Counted from the first letter of the stretch, positions 29,321 through 38,564 are shown. The stretch is DNA of 64,000 nucleotides from Thalassovita litoralis (GCF_900182725.1 NZ_FXTO01000009.1:54763-118762); one strand, 5' to 3'. Made by a program: numbers and translations. The notes: generated from the letters alone by a model not told the origin.

Positions 29321-29455
29321 ATGGCAGACTTCAAGCCCGGTGAAATGGACGTAACTGTTCAGGAAAAAACCTTTGCAGGGTTCATTAACTTCACCAAATA
29401 TTCGGTTGTGGTCATCATCTGCACGCTGATTTTCATGGCGCTGGTCAACGGCTAA
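29321..29455 (+). CDS. aa3-type cytochrome c oxidase subunit IV
   Basis: 44 residues from ATG 29321 behind AAGGAACG. Short polar start (MADFKPGEMDVTVQEKTFAG), then one membrane helix (SVVVIICTLIFMALVNG). This is the single-helix subunit IV of alphaproteobacterial aa3 oxidases. It is not essential for activity in relatives. The genes for subunits I-III are not in the window; in Rhodobacterales this small gene is often separate. Longer in-frame starts upstream were rejected for lack of homology. Confidence 0.88.
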   Translation: MADFKPGEMDVTVQEKTFAGFINFTKYSVVVIICTLIFMALVNG

Positions 29456-29483
29456 GCACTGTTTGCCCAAGGGGACCCCACCG

Positions 29484-30140
29484 ATGCGTAAATGGTTATT
29501 GGTTTTGGCAGCGGTCAGCCTGACGGCTGGTTGTGCGGTAAAGCAAGATCCGCCCGTCACGGACGAGCAGATCATCAATGCCACGTATCGGCATGATGCA
29601 CCGCCTGAACTGACGCTTTATACGATGATCAACAACCAGAACGGATCGGGGGCGCATACGTCCCTGATGATCAACGCCAGCCAGCGCGTGATCTTTGATC
29701 CGGCGGGGTCTTTCCGGGATAAGGCCATCGTGGCCCGCAATGACGTGGTGTATGGTGTCACCCCCTATGTCGAGGATGTGTATACCCGTTTCCACGCGCG
29801 CAAGACCTATCATGTTGTGATCCAGCGGTTGCAGGTGACGCCCGAAGTGGCTGAACAGGCGTTGCGTCTGGCGCAGGGGATGGGCGAAATCGGTGACGGT
29901 CAATGTGCCAGCTCGACCTCGCGTCTGCTAAGCCAGTTGCCGGGGCTGAATATTCAGCAAACCATGCTGCCGAAAAAGCTGATGGCGCAATTCGGCGACG
30001 CCCCGTTGATGAGTTCGCGCAGCCTGTATGAATACGATGACGAAGATCGGTTCAAGGCGTTGCGGGAATACGATCCTGAAAAGGCCAAGGCCAGTTTTCA
30101 GCGTATCCGTGAGCGCGATTCTGCAAAGGCCGACGATTGA
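29484..30140 (+). CDS. Conserved lipoprotein of unknown function
   Basis: 218 residues from ATG 29484. MRKWLLVLAAVSLTAGCAVKQD is a lipoprotein signal with Cys17 as the lipidation site. The mature part has TLYTMINNQNGSGAHTSLMINASQRVIFDPAGSF, which resembles the permuted NlpC/P60-like or DUF4105-type motif with conserved His and later GQCASSTSRLL with a Cys; this could be a papain-like hydrolase but I am not certain. It lies in the periplasm or on the inner face of the outer membrane. It starts 28 bases after the CoxIV gene on the same strand. Confidence 0.75.
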   Translation: MRKWLLVLAAVSLTAGCAVKQDPPVTDEQIINATYRHDAPPELTLYTMINNQNGSGAHTSLMINASQRVIFDPAGSFRDKAIVARNDVVYGVTPYVEDVYTRFHARKTYHVVIQRLQVTPEVAEQALRLAQGMGEIGDGQCASSTSRLLSQLPGLNIQQTMLPKKLMAQFGDAPLMSSRSLYEYDDEDRFKALREYDPEKAKASFQRIRERDSAKADD

Positions 30141-30154
30141 TTGATCTGCTGGGA

Positions 30155-30487
30155 TTAGCCCAGCAGATACAATGACAGATACAGGCTGGCAGCTCCTGCA
30201 AAGATCGCGGCCAGCACGTTTTTCCACAGATAGCCCACGATCACAGTGACCGCCGCAGCAATCAGGCGGGCCGGGTCCGGCTGTCCGCCGGTCACTGTGG
30301 GCCACATGACGGCGGGGGCAACCAGCCCCGGCAGGATTGCCACTGCCGTATAGCGCAGGTGACGCAGCAGCCATTCGGGCATGGCACGCTGGCCAATGAT
30401 CCCGGTGAACACAAAACGCAGGCCAAAGCTGCCCAGCCCCAGACCGATCATGATGGTCCACAGGGTTTGAGTATCAATCTGATGCAT
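30155..30487 (-). CDS. azlD: AzlD-family small membrane protein
   Basis: 110 residues from ATG 30487, which overlaps the azlC stop as TGATG. Four hydrophobic segments are visible, and LRFVFTGIIGQRAMPEWLLRHLRYTAVAILPGLVAPAV is the AzlD signature with LRY-VAILP. With AzlC it forms a branched-chain amino-acid exporter or related exporter. The substrate in this organism is not known. Confidence 0.92.
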   Translation of the reverse strand: MHQIDTQTLWTIMIGLGLGSFGLRFVFTGIIGQRAMPEWLLRHLRYTAVAILPGLVAPAVMWPTVTGGQPDPARLIAAAVTVIVGYLWKNVLAAIFAGAASLYLSLYLLG

Positions 30488-31209
30488 CAGGCTGTTCCTT
30501 TCCGGGTGGCGCGGCGGGTGGTCCACAGCTCCACCTGTGCGCCGGTCATCATGCCGCCCAAACCGGCCACCAGAAGCCCCGTGTTATAGGGCATAAAGGC
30601 AAAGATCAGTGCCAACACGACCGATGACAGCGCCGCCGCCCGATGTGCAGCCGTGTGCAGCATGGGGGCGATCAACGCCAAAAAGGTGATCGGCACCGCG
30701 AAGTCCAGCGCCAGTTCCGGCGGGATATTCGCCCCGATCAACGCACCCGCCAGTGTCGAGAGATACCAGCTTGGGCAGACAGGTGTGACGACGCCAAAGA
30801 AGTAGCGCAGTTTCTGGGACAGGGACCAATCGGGATTTTTTTCGTATGCCATGATCGAGCAGGCATAGCTTTGGTCGACAGTGAAATAGGCGGCAAATGC
30901 CCGCTGCCATAACGGGGCCGCGCCGATATGTGGGGTCAGCGATGCCGAATACATCGCCATGCGCAGATTGACCGCCAAGGCCGAGGCCAAAATGACCAGC
31001 GTGGGGGCGTCCTCTTTCAACAGTTGGATGGCGGTAAACTGTGCAGCCCCCGCAATGACGACCACCGAAAAGCTAAGCGTTTCAAACACGTTCAGGCCTG
31101 CTTCGGTGGCGATTACGCCGAACAGAATACCAAAAGGAATCATCACCAGAAGGAAGGGCAACCCATCCCGGACGCCTTGCCAATATGTCGAACGGTCAGA
31201 CTGTGACAT
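30487..31209 (-). CDS. azlC: AzlC-family amino-acid exporter subunit
   Basis: 240 residues. GVRDGLPFLLVMIPFGILFGVIATEAGL near the N-terminus and FAGAAQFTAIQLL-like text (here VVIAGAAQFTAIQLLKED) are AzlC hallmarks, followed by LRMAMYSASLTPHIG. About seven membrane helices. It works with AzlD, encoded immediately downstream with overlapping stop and start codons. The 111 bases between it and the next gene show nothing notable. Confidence 0.94.
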   Translation of the reverse strand: MSQSDRSTYWQGVRDGLPFLLVMIPFGILFGVIATEAGLNVFETLSFSVVVIAGAAQFTAIQLLKEDAPTLVILASALAVNLRMAMYSASLTPHIGAAPLWQRAFAAYFTVDQSYACSIMAYEKNPDWSLSQKLRYFFGVVTPVCPSWYLSTLAGALIGANIPPELALDFAVPITFLALIAPMLHTAAHRAAALSSVVLALIFAFMPYNTGLLVAGLGGMMTGAQVELWTTRRATRKGTA

Positions 31210-31320
31210 GCCAATACCCCTATCTCAATGGGCATGGCCTATCGGCTGGACCGGGAAGATGCAATGTGGATCGGGCGCTGCGGGGTGGCTTGTGCTGTAT
31301 GCGCCCGGTTCCTGTGCAGC

Positions 31321-32337
31321 TTAGTCAAACATACCTGTCACACGGCCCAGCAGCATAAAGGCGCGGGCGGTGCGGGTGTCTGACAAATCCGCAATTTCAT
31401 TGTCGCTGGCGGATTCCGCGAATTCGGCCAGCATCCGATCGAAACGGCGCAGGAAATGGTGCGCGGTGTCACGGAAAATCGGGTCTTGCTTCATGCGTCC
31501 GGCTGACAGCGCCAGCGATGAACGGTCCCGAATCCCCCCAAGCGCGGAAATTGTGCGCCCGCGTTCGCCCTGCGCAAAGCGCCGCCAGATTTCTGCACGG
31601 GCGCGATCCGGGCGCAGGTCATCCATGTAAATGCCGTCCTGACTTAGCAGGGTCAGAATATCTTGTGCGGCCTGAATCAACTGCGCGGCTTGCCGGTCTT
31701 TCAGCGCCTTGCGCAGCGCGGCAAACCCTTCTTCGTCTTCGGCGGTTTCCGGGAAATTCAAGGCGCGGATGAAATCAGCACGTTCCAGCGGCGGCGCCAG
31801 ATCTTCGGCCGGGGTGCCAAGCGGCAAGGGCGCCTGATCCTGTGGTGCGGGGGCGTCCGAGGGCTTGGGGGCCGGGCGCAACAAATCAGGCACAGCCCGG
31901 TCACGGGTCGAGGTAAACGTGGCCAGCGCGATTTCGGTTTTCTTCTGCGCTTCGGCGATTTCTTCCAGCTTTTTGGCGATGGTCGAATCCCCGGCTGACG
32001 ACCGCCCTTGTGACTGTGCCAGATAGGTTTTGCGAATTGCGTCAATCGCAGCCTGAAGGCGGGCGCTTTCCTCGCGCATAACGCGCGAGGACCGTGCGGC
32101 GGTGGCGGCAACCCAGATCATTGCGACGGGCAGAAAGATCACCATCAGGGTCATCATGAAGCGCAGGGCCATATCAGCCGATGTGTCGCCGTTCAGCAGG
32201 AAAAAGAACACACCCGCCCCCAGCAGCCAAAGCAGGCTGAGGATGACGGCGATCATTTCGATCCCGGTTACGCGCCCGCCAGCGGGGCGTTCATACAGAC
32301 CCAGCGGGGTCGAGCGGCTTTCTTCCTTATCGGCCAT
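31321..32337 (-). CDS. Membrane-anchored coiled-coil protein, unknown function
   Basis: 338 residues. Two adjacent membrane helices (about residues 27-50 and 60-80) are followed by a long Ala/Glu/Lys-rich predicted coiled coil (about 85-145), a Pro-rich linker (150-190) and a helical C-terminal domain. That domain includes FIRALNFPETAEDEEGFAALR and FRDTAHHFLRRFDRMLAEF. I recognise no catalytic motif. Similar proteins occur next to greA or respiratory genes in Rhodobacterales, so it is probably a conserved envelope protein of the lineage. It ends 20 bases before the greA gene on the same strand. Confidence 0.75.
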   Translation of the reverse strand: MADKEESRSTPLGLYERPAGGRVTGIEMIAVILSLLWLLGAGVFFFLLNGDTSADMALRFMMTLMVIFLPVAMIWVAATAARSSRVMREESARLQAAIDAIRKTYLAQSQGRSSAGDSTIAKKLEEIAEAQKKTEIALATFTSTRDRAVPDLLRPAPKPSDAPAPQDQAPLPLGTPAEDLAPPLERADFIRALNFPETAEDEEGFAALRKALKDRQAAQLIQAAQDILTLLSQDGIYMDDLRPDRARAEIWRRFAQGERGRTISALGGIRDRSSLALSAGRMKQDPIFRDTAHHFLRRFDRMLAEFAESASDNEIADLSDTRTARAFMLLGRVTGMFD

Positions 32338-32356
32338 CGTCGCGGACTGCCTGCTG

Positions 32357-32827
32357 TCAGATGAACTGTATCTTCAACACTTCATAGGATTTTTCACCAC
32401 CGGGCGTTCGGACTTCGACGCTGTCGCCTTCGTCTTTGCCGATCAATGCCCGCGCAATAGGCGATTTGATGTTCAAAAGACCTCTTTCAATATTGGCTTC
32501 GTGTTCGCCCACGATTTGCCAGGTCTTTTCTTCGTCGGTGTCTTCATCCACCAGCGTCACGGTCGCGCCGAATTTGATCGTGCCGGACATGGTGGTGGGG
32601 TCGATCACTTCGGCCAGGCCGATGATGCCTTCCAGTTCCTTGATCCGTCCTTCGATAAAGGACTGCTTTTCGCGGGCCGAATGATATTCGGCGTTTTCCG
32701 ACAGGTCGCCCAATTCGCGCGCTTCGGCGATGGCCTGAATGATGGCCGGACGTTCGACGGATTTCAGGTTTTTCAATTCTGCCTCAAGCGCGACAAAACC
32801 CGCGCGGGTCATCGGTATTTTTTCCAT
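32357..32827 (-). CDS. greA: Transcript cleavage factor GreA
   Basis: 156 residues from ATG 32827. The N-terminal coiled coil starts [22 protein letters not shown]; its tip [18 protein letters not shown] carries the two acidic residues placed in the RNA polymerase active site. The C-terminal FKBP-like domain ends [28 protein letters not shown]. GreA rescues backtracked polymerase. A longer in-frame extension reads through the leader hairpins and was rejected. Two hairpins lie upstream in the leader. Confidence 0.97.
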   Translation of the reverse strand: MEKIPMTRAGFVALEAELKNLKSVERPAIIQAIAEARELGDLSENAEYHSAREKQSFIEGRIKELEGIIGLAEVIDPTTMSGTIKFGATVTLVDEDTDEEKTWQIVGEHEANIERGLLNIKSPIARALIGKDEGDSVEVRTPGGEKSYEVLKIQFI

Positions 32828-32851
32828 AAGCCCATAGTTCCACGAAAGGCA

Positions 32852-32911
32852 CGGCGGGCGCAGAACGCCCGCCGCATAGATAACATTCCTATTCGGGTTA
32901 TCTGACCCGAA
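32852..32911 (-). promoter_or_regulatory. Two tandem hairpins in the greA leader
   Basis: CGGCGGGCG/CGCCCGCCG (32852-32874, loop 5) forms a perfect 9-bp stem 24 bases before the greA ATG, and TTCGGGT/ACCCGAA (about 32892-32911) a second, 7-bp stem. The first is strong enough to slow polymerase or end transcription from upstream. The remaining intergenic DNA to 33128 shows no further gene. Confidence 0.5.
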
Positions 32912-33128
32912 GCCCCGATACAATGCAAGAGATACATCGCCGGGCATTCGCGCGGATGGCGACCCGCGACAGGGGGGCGCCCTTTGATGGCGACCGTGTG
33001 CAGGAAAAACTGCCCGCGCAGCGCAGATTCCCGTATTTTAACGTTGTGTCGCAATTGACCAACATTGCTGCGCTGCGGTATCCCCGAGCGAAATAAAGTT
33101 ACGCGCGTGATCCAGAGGAGGGCCACCC

Positions 33129-34775
33129 ATGTCGGAAATCGAACGGGAAGCAATGGAATATGACGTTGTTATCGTCGGCGCAGGCCCTGCGGGCCTGTCG
33201 GCTGCGATCCGTCTGAAACAGCTTGATGCGGACCTGAACGTGGTGGTCCTTGAAAAAGGGTCCGAAGTCGGGGCGCATATCCTTTCGGGGGCTGTGCTGG
33301 ACCCGTGCGGGCTGGACGCGCTGATCCCGGATTGGAAAGCAAAAGGCGCGCCGCTGAATACGCCGGTCAAGCACGACAATTTCTATATGCTGGGCGAAGC
33401 CGGGCAGGTGCGGGTTCCCAATTTCCCGATGCCGCCGCTGATGAACAACCACGGCAACTATATCGTGTCGATGGGCAACGTCTGCCGCTGGATGGCTGAA
33501 CAGGCCGAAGAACTGGGCGTGGAAATCTTCCCCGGCATGGCGTGTTCCGAACTGGTGTATGGGGACAACGGTGAAGTCAAAGGCGTAGTGGCCGGTGTCT
33601 TTGGCCTGGAAGAGGACGGTTCGTATGGCCCGAACACCGAGCCGGGAATGGAGCTGCACGGCAAATATGTGTTCATCTCCGAAGGTGTGCGCGGGTCGCT
33701 GGCCAAGGAACTGATCAACAAATACGACCTGTCAAATGGTCACGGGCCGCAGAAATTCGGCATCGGGATGAAAGAGATCTGGGAAATCGACCCGGCCAAG
33801 CACCGCGAAGGCACCGTGACGCACACGATGGGCTGGCCGCTGGGATCGAATGCGGGTGGTGGATCGTTCATCTATCATCTGGAAAACAATCAGGTCTATG
33901 TCGGTTTCGTGGTTCACCTGAACTATAAAAACCCGCATCTGTTCCCCTATATGGAATTCCAGCGCTTCAAACATCACCCGATGGTGGCCGAACTGCTGGA
34001 AGGCGGCAAACGCGTGGCTTATGGCGCGCGGGCAATTTCCGAAGGCGGCTATCAGTCCATGCCGAAAATGGTGATGCCGGGGGCCGCGCTGCTGGGCTGT
34101 TCGGTGGGCATGGTCAACGTGCCGCGCATCAAGGGCAACCATAATGCCATGCTGTCGGGTAAGGCCGCCGCCGAAGCCGCCTATAAGGCCATTCAGGACG
34201 GGCGTTCGGGCGATGAGCTGACCGCCTATGAAACCGAAGTGCGCACAGGCGCTATCGGCAAAGATCTGAAAAAGGTCCGCAACGTGAAACCGCTGTGGTC
34301 GAAATTCGGCCTGATGGCGTCGCTTGGGTTGGGTGGGTTCGATATGTGGACCAACACCTTGGGCTTTTCGCTGCTTGGCACGCTGAAGCACGGGAAAACC
34401 GATGCTGCGGCAACCGAGGAAGCCAGCAAGCACAAGAAGATCGACTATCCCAAGCCGGATGGAAAGCTCAGCTTCGATCGGCTGACCAACGTGTCGTTCG
34501 CCATGACGAACCACGAAGAAAGCCAGCCCTGCCATCTGCAACTGAAAGATCCATCGGTTCCGATCAACGTGAACCTGCCGAAGTTCGATGAACCGGCGCA
34601 GCGGTATTGCCCGGCAGGTGTGTACGAGGTTCTGGACGGTGAAAATGGCCCGGAATTCCGCGTCAACTTCCAGAACTGCGTTCACTGTAAAACCTGTGAC
34701 ATCAAAGACCCCAGCCAGAATATCAACTGGGTCACGCCGCAGGGCGGGGATGGTCCGAACTATCCGAATATGTAA
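33129..34775 (+). CDS. Electron transfer flavoprotein-ubiquinone oxidoreductase
   Basis: 548 residues, normal for ETF-QO. The FAD site opens with YDVVIVGAGPAGLSAAIRL and includes SGAVLDPCGLDAL. The ubiquinone/membrane segment contains GWPLGSNAGGGSFIYHLENNQVYVGF. The C-terminal 4Fe-4S cluster ligands are in CPAGVYEVLDG and NCVHCKTCDIKDP. It moves electrons from ETF to ubiquinone at the membrane. Start ATG 33129 follows AGAGGAGGGCC. It is single-gene, closed by a terminator. Confidence 0.97.
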   Translation: MSEIEREAMEYDVVIVGAGPAGLSAAIRLKQLDADLNVVVLEKGSEVGAHILSGAVLDPCGLDALIPDWKAKGAPLNTPVKHDNFYMLGEAGQVRVPNFPMPPLMNNHGNYIVSMGNVCRWMAEQAEELGVEIFPGMACSELVYGDNGEVKGVVAGVFGLEEDGSYGPNTEPGMELHGKYVFISEGVRGSLAKELINKYDLSNGHGPQKFGIGMKEIWEIDPAKHREGTVTHTMGWPLGSNAGGGSFIYHLENNQVYVGFVVHLNYKNPHLFPYMEFQRFKHHPMVAELLEGGKRVAYGARAISEGGYQSMPKMVMPGAALLGCSVGMVNVPRIKGNHNAMLSGKAAAEAAYKAIQDGRSGDELTAYETEVRTGAIGKDLKKVRNVKPLWSKFGLMASLGLGGFDMWTNTLGFSLLGTLKHGKTDAAATEEASKHKKIDYPKPDGKLSFDRLTNVSFAMTNHEESQPCHLQLKDPSVPINVNLPKFDEPAQRYCPAGVYEVLDGENGPEFRVNFQNCVHCKTCDIKDPSQNINWVTPQGGDGPNYPNM

Positions 34776-34781
34776 GCAAAC

Positions 34782-34810
34782 AGGGCGGCCAAATGGTCGC
34801 CCTTTTTCTT
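34782..34810 (+). terminator. Terminator after ETF-QO
   Basis: AGGGCGGCC, loop AAAT, GGTCGCCCT (one G-T pair), then TTTTTCTTT: a typical intrinsic terminator 6 bases after the stop codon. Confidence 0.9.
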
Positions 34811-34923
34811 TATTCCGCCGATATGATCGTTGCGCGGGTCTGGCGCATTGCCTTTGTCGCGCAGCGCGTTAGTCTGTCTGTCCGAGAAGTGAGAAGACAG
34901 GCAGGCAAATGGCGGGGATATCC

Positions 34924-36627
34924 ATGCGCAAACGGATTTGGGGACTGGCTTTGGCCGTGGCAATCGGGTCTGCCGTGCCTGTACATGCGCAGGGGATTGC
35001 CGGGTCATATCTGGCCGCCCGCAGTGCGGGTATGTCCGGGGATTATCAGGCGGCGGCGGATTATTTCACCCGCGCATTGGCCCGTGATCCGTCGAACCCG
35101 CAACTGATGGAAAACACGGTGCTGGCGCAATTGTCTTTGGGGCAGTTGAACCGCGCGCTTCCCGTAGCCCGGAAGATAGAAGCAGACGGCCTGAACAGCC
35201 AGATCGCCCGCATGGTGCTGATTGCGGATGAAGTCGCCAATGACAAATATGACGCTTTGCTGACCCGGTTGGCAGAGCAGCGCGGCGTTGGTCCGCTGGT
35301 TGACGGGTTGCTGAAAGCATGGGGGCAACTGGGCGGCGGCGACTTCGGCGCGGCATTGAAAACTTTTGGGGAGGTGTCGCAAGAACGTGGTCTTGGGGCC
35401 TTTGCAATGTATCACAAGGCAATGGCGCTGGCCTCGGTCGGGGATTTTGAAAGCGCCGATGCGATTTTTACCGAAAACGCAGCCGGGCCGTTGCAGATGA
35501 CCCGCCGGGGCGCAATTGCCCGTATCGAGATTCTAAGCCAACTGGATCGCAGCGAAGAGGCGCTGGCCCTGTTGGATGACTTGTTCGGGCAGGCCTTTGA
35601 CCCTGCAATTCAGGATATCCGCGCCAAGCTGATTGCGGGGGAAAAGCTGCCATTTACCTTGGTGCAAAGCCCGCGCGACGGTGTGGCCGAAGTGTTCTAT
35701 TCCGTGGCTGCCGCGCTGAACAGCGAAGCGGGCGAGGATTATACGCTGCTGTATACCCGTGTTGTAGAATACCTGCGCCCGGATCACGCCGATGCCATAT
35801 TGCTGAGCGCCAATTTATTGGACGCTTTGGAGCGGTACGATTTGGCTGCTGCGGCCTATAAATCGGTGCCATCCGGCAGCCCATCGTATTTCGCAGCAGA
35901 GCTGGGACGGGCGGAAACCCTGCGCAAGGCTGACAAGGCCGATGCTGCCGCCGAAGTGCTGGAACAATTGACGCGCAGCCACGGTGAATATCCTGCGGTT
36001 TGGGTGACGCTGGGGGATTTGATGCGCCAGCTAAAGCGGTTCGAGGATGCCGTCAAAGCCTATGACAAGGTGCTGGATCTGGCAGGAGAGCCGGACCGTG
36101 ACCAATGGTTTGTCTTTTACGCCCGCGCCATCAGTTATGAGCGCCTGTCCGAATGGCCCAAGGCCGAGGCCGATTTCCGCAAGGCGCTGGAATTGAATCC
36201 GGGGCAGCCGCAGGTTTTGAATTATCTGGGTTATTCGCTGGTCGAACATAAAATCAAGCTGGATGAAGCTCTGTCGATGATCGAACAGGCGGTCGAGGCG
36301 CAACCCGAAAGCGGCTATATCGTCGATTCGCTGGGGTGGGTTTTGTACCGGCTGGGGCGCTATGACGAAGCGATTGGCCATATGGAACGGGCCGCGGAAT
36401 TGATGCCAGTCGATCCGGTGGTGAATGACCATCTGGGCGATGTGCTTTGGGCTGTAGGCCGTAAACGCGAGGCGGAATTTCAGTGGCACCGGGCCTTGTC
36501 TTTTGTGAAATATGACAACGCTTCGGGCGATGTGGACCCGGATCGTATTCGCCGCAAGCTGGCGGTTGGGCTGGATGCCGTTCTGGCCGAAGAAGGATCA
36601 CCGCCGTTGAAGGTGGCGCATGAGTGA
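34924..36627 (+). CDS. Periplasmic tetratricopeptide-repeat protein
   Basis: 567 residues from ATG 34924 (spaced 6 bases from GGGGA); ATG 34909 would add five residues. A Sec signal (MRKRIWGLALAVAIGSAVPVHAQ) is followed by many TPR motifs, for example SGDYQAAADYFTRALARDPSNP, KRFEDAVKAYDKVLDLAGEPD, SEWPKAEADFRKALELNPGQP and GRYDEAIGHMERAAELMPVDP. TPRs hold protein partners; the role here is probably an envelope scaffold. Its end overlaps ispE by 8 bases, so they are co-transcribed, an arrangement frequent in this group. Confidence 0.92.
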   Translation: MRKRIWGLALAVAIGSAVPVHAQGIAGSYLAARSAGMSGDYQAAADYFTRALARDPSNPQLMENTVLAQLSLGQLNRALPVARKIEADGLNSQIARMVLIADEVANDKYDALLTRLAEQRGVGPLVDGLLKAWGQLGGGDFGAALKTFGEVSQERGLGAFAMYHKAMALASVGDFESADAIFTENAAGPLQMTRRGAIARIEILSQLDRSEEALALLDDLFGQAFDPAIQDIRAKLIAGEKLPFTLVQSPRDGVAEVFYSVAAALNSEAGEDYTLLYTRVVEYLRPDHADAILLSANLLDALERYDLAAAAYKSVPSGSPSYFAAELGRAETLRKADKADAAAEVLEQLTRSHGEYPAVWVTLGDLMRQLKRFEDAVKAYDKVLDLAGEPDRDQWFVFYARAISYERLSEWPKAEADFRKALELNPGQPQVLNYLGYSLVEHKIKLDEALSMIEQAVEAQPESGYIVDSLGWVLYRLGRYDEAIGHMERAAELMPVDPVVNDHLGDVLWAVGRKREAEFQWHRALSFVKYDNASGDVDPDRIRRKLAVGLDAVLAEEGSPPLKVAHE

Positions 36628-37441
36628 CGGTTGGGTTCTGGCCCCGGCCAAGGTGAACCTGACGCTACATGTGACCGGACAACGTGATGACGGCTATCAC
36701 GTTCTGGATTCGCTGGTGATGTTTGCCGATATTGGGGATCGGGTGCGGGTGACGCCCGCGCCGCAGATGGGATTGACGATTAGCGGGGCGTTCGCGGGAA
36801 ATATCCCTGATGATGCGCGGAACCTGTGTTGGAAAGCCGCCGAGGCCTTTGGCGAAACGGTTCAGATCGAATTGGAAAAGAACCTTCCAGCCGAGGCCGG
36901 GATTGGCGGTGGTTCGTCAGACGCCGCTGCGGTGCTGCGCGCGATGGAGGCGACGTTTGGGCGCGCCTTCGAGCGGGACCCCATTGTGTTGGGGGCGGAC
37001 GTTCCCGTGTGTTGCGTGGCTCATGCCGCGCGGATGCAGGGGATCGGGGAACATGTTTTACCGCTTTCTATGAAGCCGATTGCTGCGGTTTTGGTGAACC
37101 CCGGTGTGGCCGTGTCCACCCCCGAGGTGTTCCGTGCGATGACCCATCGCAACAACCCACCTATGACGGATTGGCCTGAAGGGGGCGGAACCCCGGAAGC
37201 GTTGGGGTGGATTGCATTACAGCGCAATGACATGGAGGCGGCAGCGATTGCCCGTCAGCCCGTCATTGCCGTGGCGCTGGCAGAGATTCAGCGCCGTGCG
37301 GATGTGAAGGTGTCGCGCATGTCCGGGTCCGGCGCGACCTGTTTTGGATTGTTCCCGAATTATGCGGCGGCCTGCAACGCTGCAACTGTGCTGGCGGAAA
37401 AGCATCCGGGATGGTGGGTCAGGGCCGTGACGCTACAGTGA
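36620..37441 (+). CDS. ispE: 4-diphosphocytidyl-2-C-methyl-D-erythritol kinase
   Basis: 273 residues. APAKVNLTLHVTG with the GHMP-kinase Lys near the N-terminus, the ATP loop PAEAGIGGGSSDAAAVL, and the C-terminal VSRMSGSGATCFGLF. It phosphorylates CDP-methylerythritol in the MEP isoprenoid pathway. The polyprenyl synthase gene, which uses the same isoprenoid units, lies convergently just downstream. Confidence 0.95.
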   Translation: MSDGWVLAPAKVNLTLHVTGQRDDGYHVLDSLVMFADIGDRVRVTPAPQMGLTISGAFAGNIPDDARNLCWKAAEAFGETVQIELEKNLPAEAGIGGGSSDAAAVLRAMEATFGRAFERDPIVLGADVPVCCVAHAARMQGIGEHVLPLSMKPIAAVLVNPGVAVSTPEVFRAMTHRNNPPMTDWPEGGGTPEALGWIALQRNDMEAAAIARQPVIAVALAEIQRRADVKVSRMSGSGATCFGLFPNYAAACNAATVLAEKHPGWWVRAVTLQ

Positions 37442-37470
37442 AATCTGCGCCCGTTTCGGGGCGCGGATTT
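37441..37470. terminator. Hairpin between ispE and the polyprenyl synthase gene
   Basis: AAATCTGCGCCC, loop GTTTCG, GGGCGCGGATTT: a 12-bp stem with one T-G pair, starting on the last base of the ispE stop codon, followed by TTGAGTGTTTT. It can serve both converging genes. Confidence 0.8.
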
Positions 37471-37471
37471 T

Positions 37472-37493
37472 GAGTGTTTTCAATCAGAAAGAA
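37472..37493. repeat. Half copy of the palindromic extragenic repeat
   Basis: GAGTGTTTTCAATCAGAAAG (first 20 of 22 bases) matches the left arm of the repeats at 21567 and 47109. The loop (GCCAAAGCGC) is changed and the right arm is missing, so this is a decayed or truncated copy at the 3' edge of the polyprenyl synthase gene. Confidence 0.65.
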
Positions 37494-37506
37494 GCCAAAG
37501 CGCGGA

Positions 37507-38508
37507 TTAGTTGATCCGGGCGACCACATAATCGGCCAGATCGGAAAGCATTTGGCGGATCGGGTGTTCTGGTAACGTGGCAACGGCGGTTTTTGCCTTG
37601 GCCGCCCAGTCCAGCGCATCCTGTCGGGTGGCGTTCAGCGCACCATGTTTGTGCAACAGGGACAGCGCGTGGTCCAGATCGCCGTCTTCCTGTTTTCCCT
37701 TTTCGATGGTGCGGGTCCAGAACGTGAGCTCTTCTGTGTCGGCTTTGGCAACGGCTTTGATGACTGGCAGGGTGAGTTTGCGTTCGCGGAAATCATCGCC
37801 GACATTTTTGCCGGTAGCTTTGGAATCGCCTTGATAGTCTAGCAGGTCATCTACGATCTGGAATGCGATCCCCAAGGCGTCGCCATAATCGAACAGGGCT
37901 TTGACATGGGATTCGTCTGCGCCCGCAATAACCGCCCCGGATTCTGTGGCGGCGCTGAACAGCGCAGCGGTTTTGCCACGGACTACTTGCAGATAGATGG
38001 ATTCATCGGTGCGCAAATCTTGGGCGGCGGTCAGTTGCAGCACTTCGCCTTCGGCAATAGTGGCCGCTGCGTTGGACAGGATATTCAGGACGCGCAGATT
38101 GCCCGGTTCGACCATCAACTGAAACGCGCGGGCGAACAGGTAATCGCCGACCAGAACGCTGGATTTATTATCCCACAACAGGTTAGCGGTGGGGCGTCCC
38201 CGGCGTTGGGCGCTTTCGTCGACGACATCATCATGCAACAGCGTGGCGGTGTGGATAAATTCCACGGTTGCCGCCAGATGGATGTGATAGGGACCGCTGT
38301 AGCCGCACAATTCCGCTGCGGCCAGCGTTAGCATCGGGCGCAGACGTTTGCCGCCTGCCTCTACCAGATGGGCCGTCACCTCGGGGATGCGGGGGGCGTG
38401 TTTTGACGCCATGCGGGCGCGGATCAGGGTATTCACCGCCCCCATTCCATCGGCCAGATGGGCCGCAAGTTGCTCGTGCGGTTTGGTCGCGGCTTGATCC
38501 AGGCTCAT
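37507..38508 (-). CDS. Polyprenyl diphosphate synthase (ubiquinone side chain)
   Basis: 333 residues from ATG 38508 (a GTG one codon earlier is less likely). First aspartate-rich motif LLHDDVVDESAQRRG and second QIVDDLLDYQGD are intact, and GGKRLRPML precedes them. Small side chains before the first motif suggest a long-chain product; in Rhodobacterales this is usually the decaprenyl tail of ubiquinone-10, but chain length is inference. A conserved FARAFQLMVE helix lies in the middle. Confidence 0.93.
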   Translation of the reverse strand: MSLDQAATKPHEQLAAHLADGMGAVNTLIRARMASKHAPRIPEVTAHLVEAGGKRLRPMLTLAAAELCGYSGPYHIHLAATVEFIHTATLLHDDVVDESAQRRGRPTANLLWDNKSSVLVGDYLFARAFQLMVEPGNLRVLNILSNAAATIAEGEVLQLTAAQDLRTDESIYLQVVRGKTAALFSAATESGAVIAGADESHVKALFDYGDALGIAFQIVDDLLDYQGDSKATGKNVGDDFRERKLTLPVIKAVAKADTEELTFWTRTIEKGKQEDGDLDHALSLLHKHGALNATRQDALDWAAKAKTAVATLPEHPIRQMLSDLADYVVARIN

Positions 38509-38564
38509 CACTGTACCGTCACATGGCTCGACAAATGCGGCGCCATGCCCTTAATTCCCCAATT

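Noticed and set aside
38268..38564. N-terminal extension of the DUF2007 gene
   Set aside because: It lies antisense to the polyprenyl synthase start; the DUF2007 domain begins right at ATG 38565.
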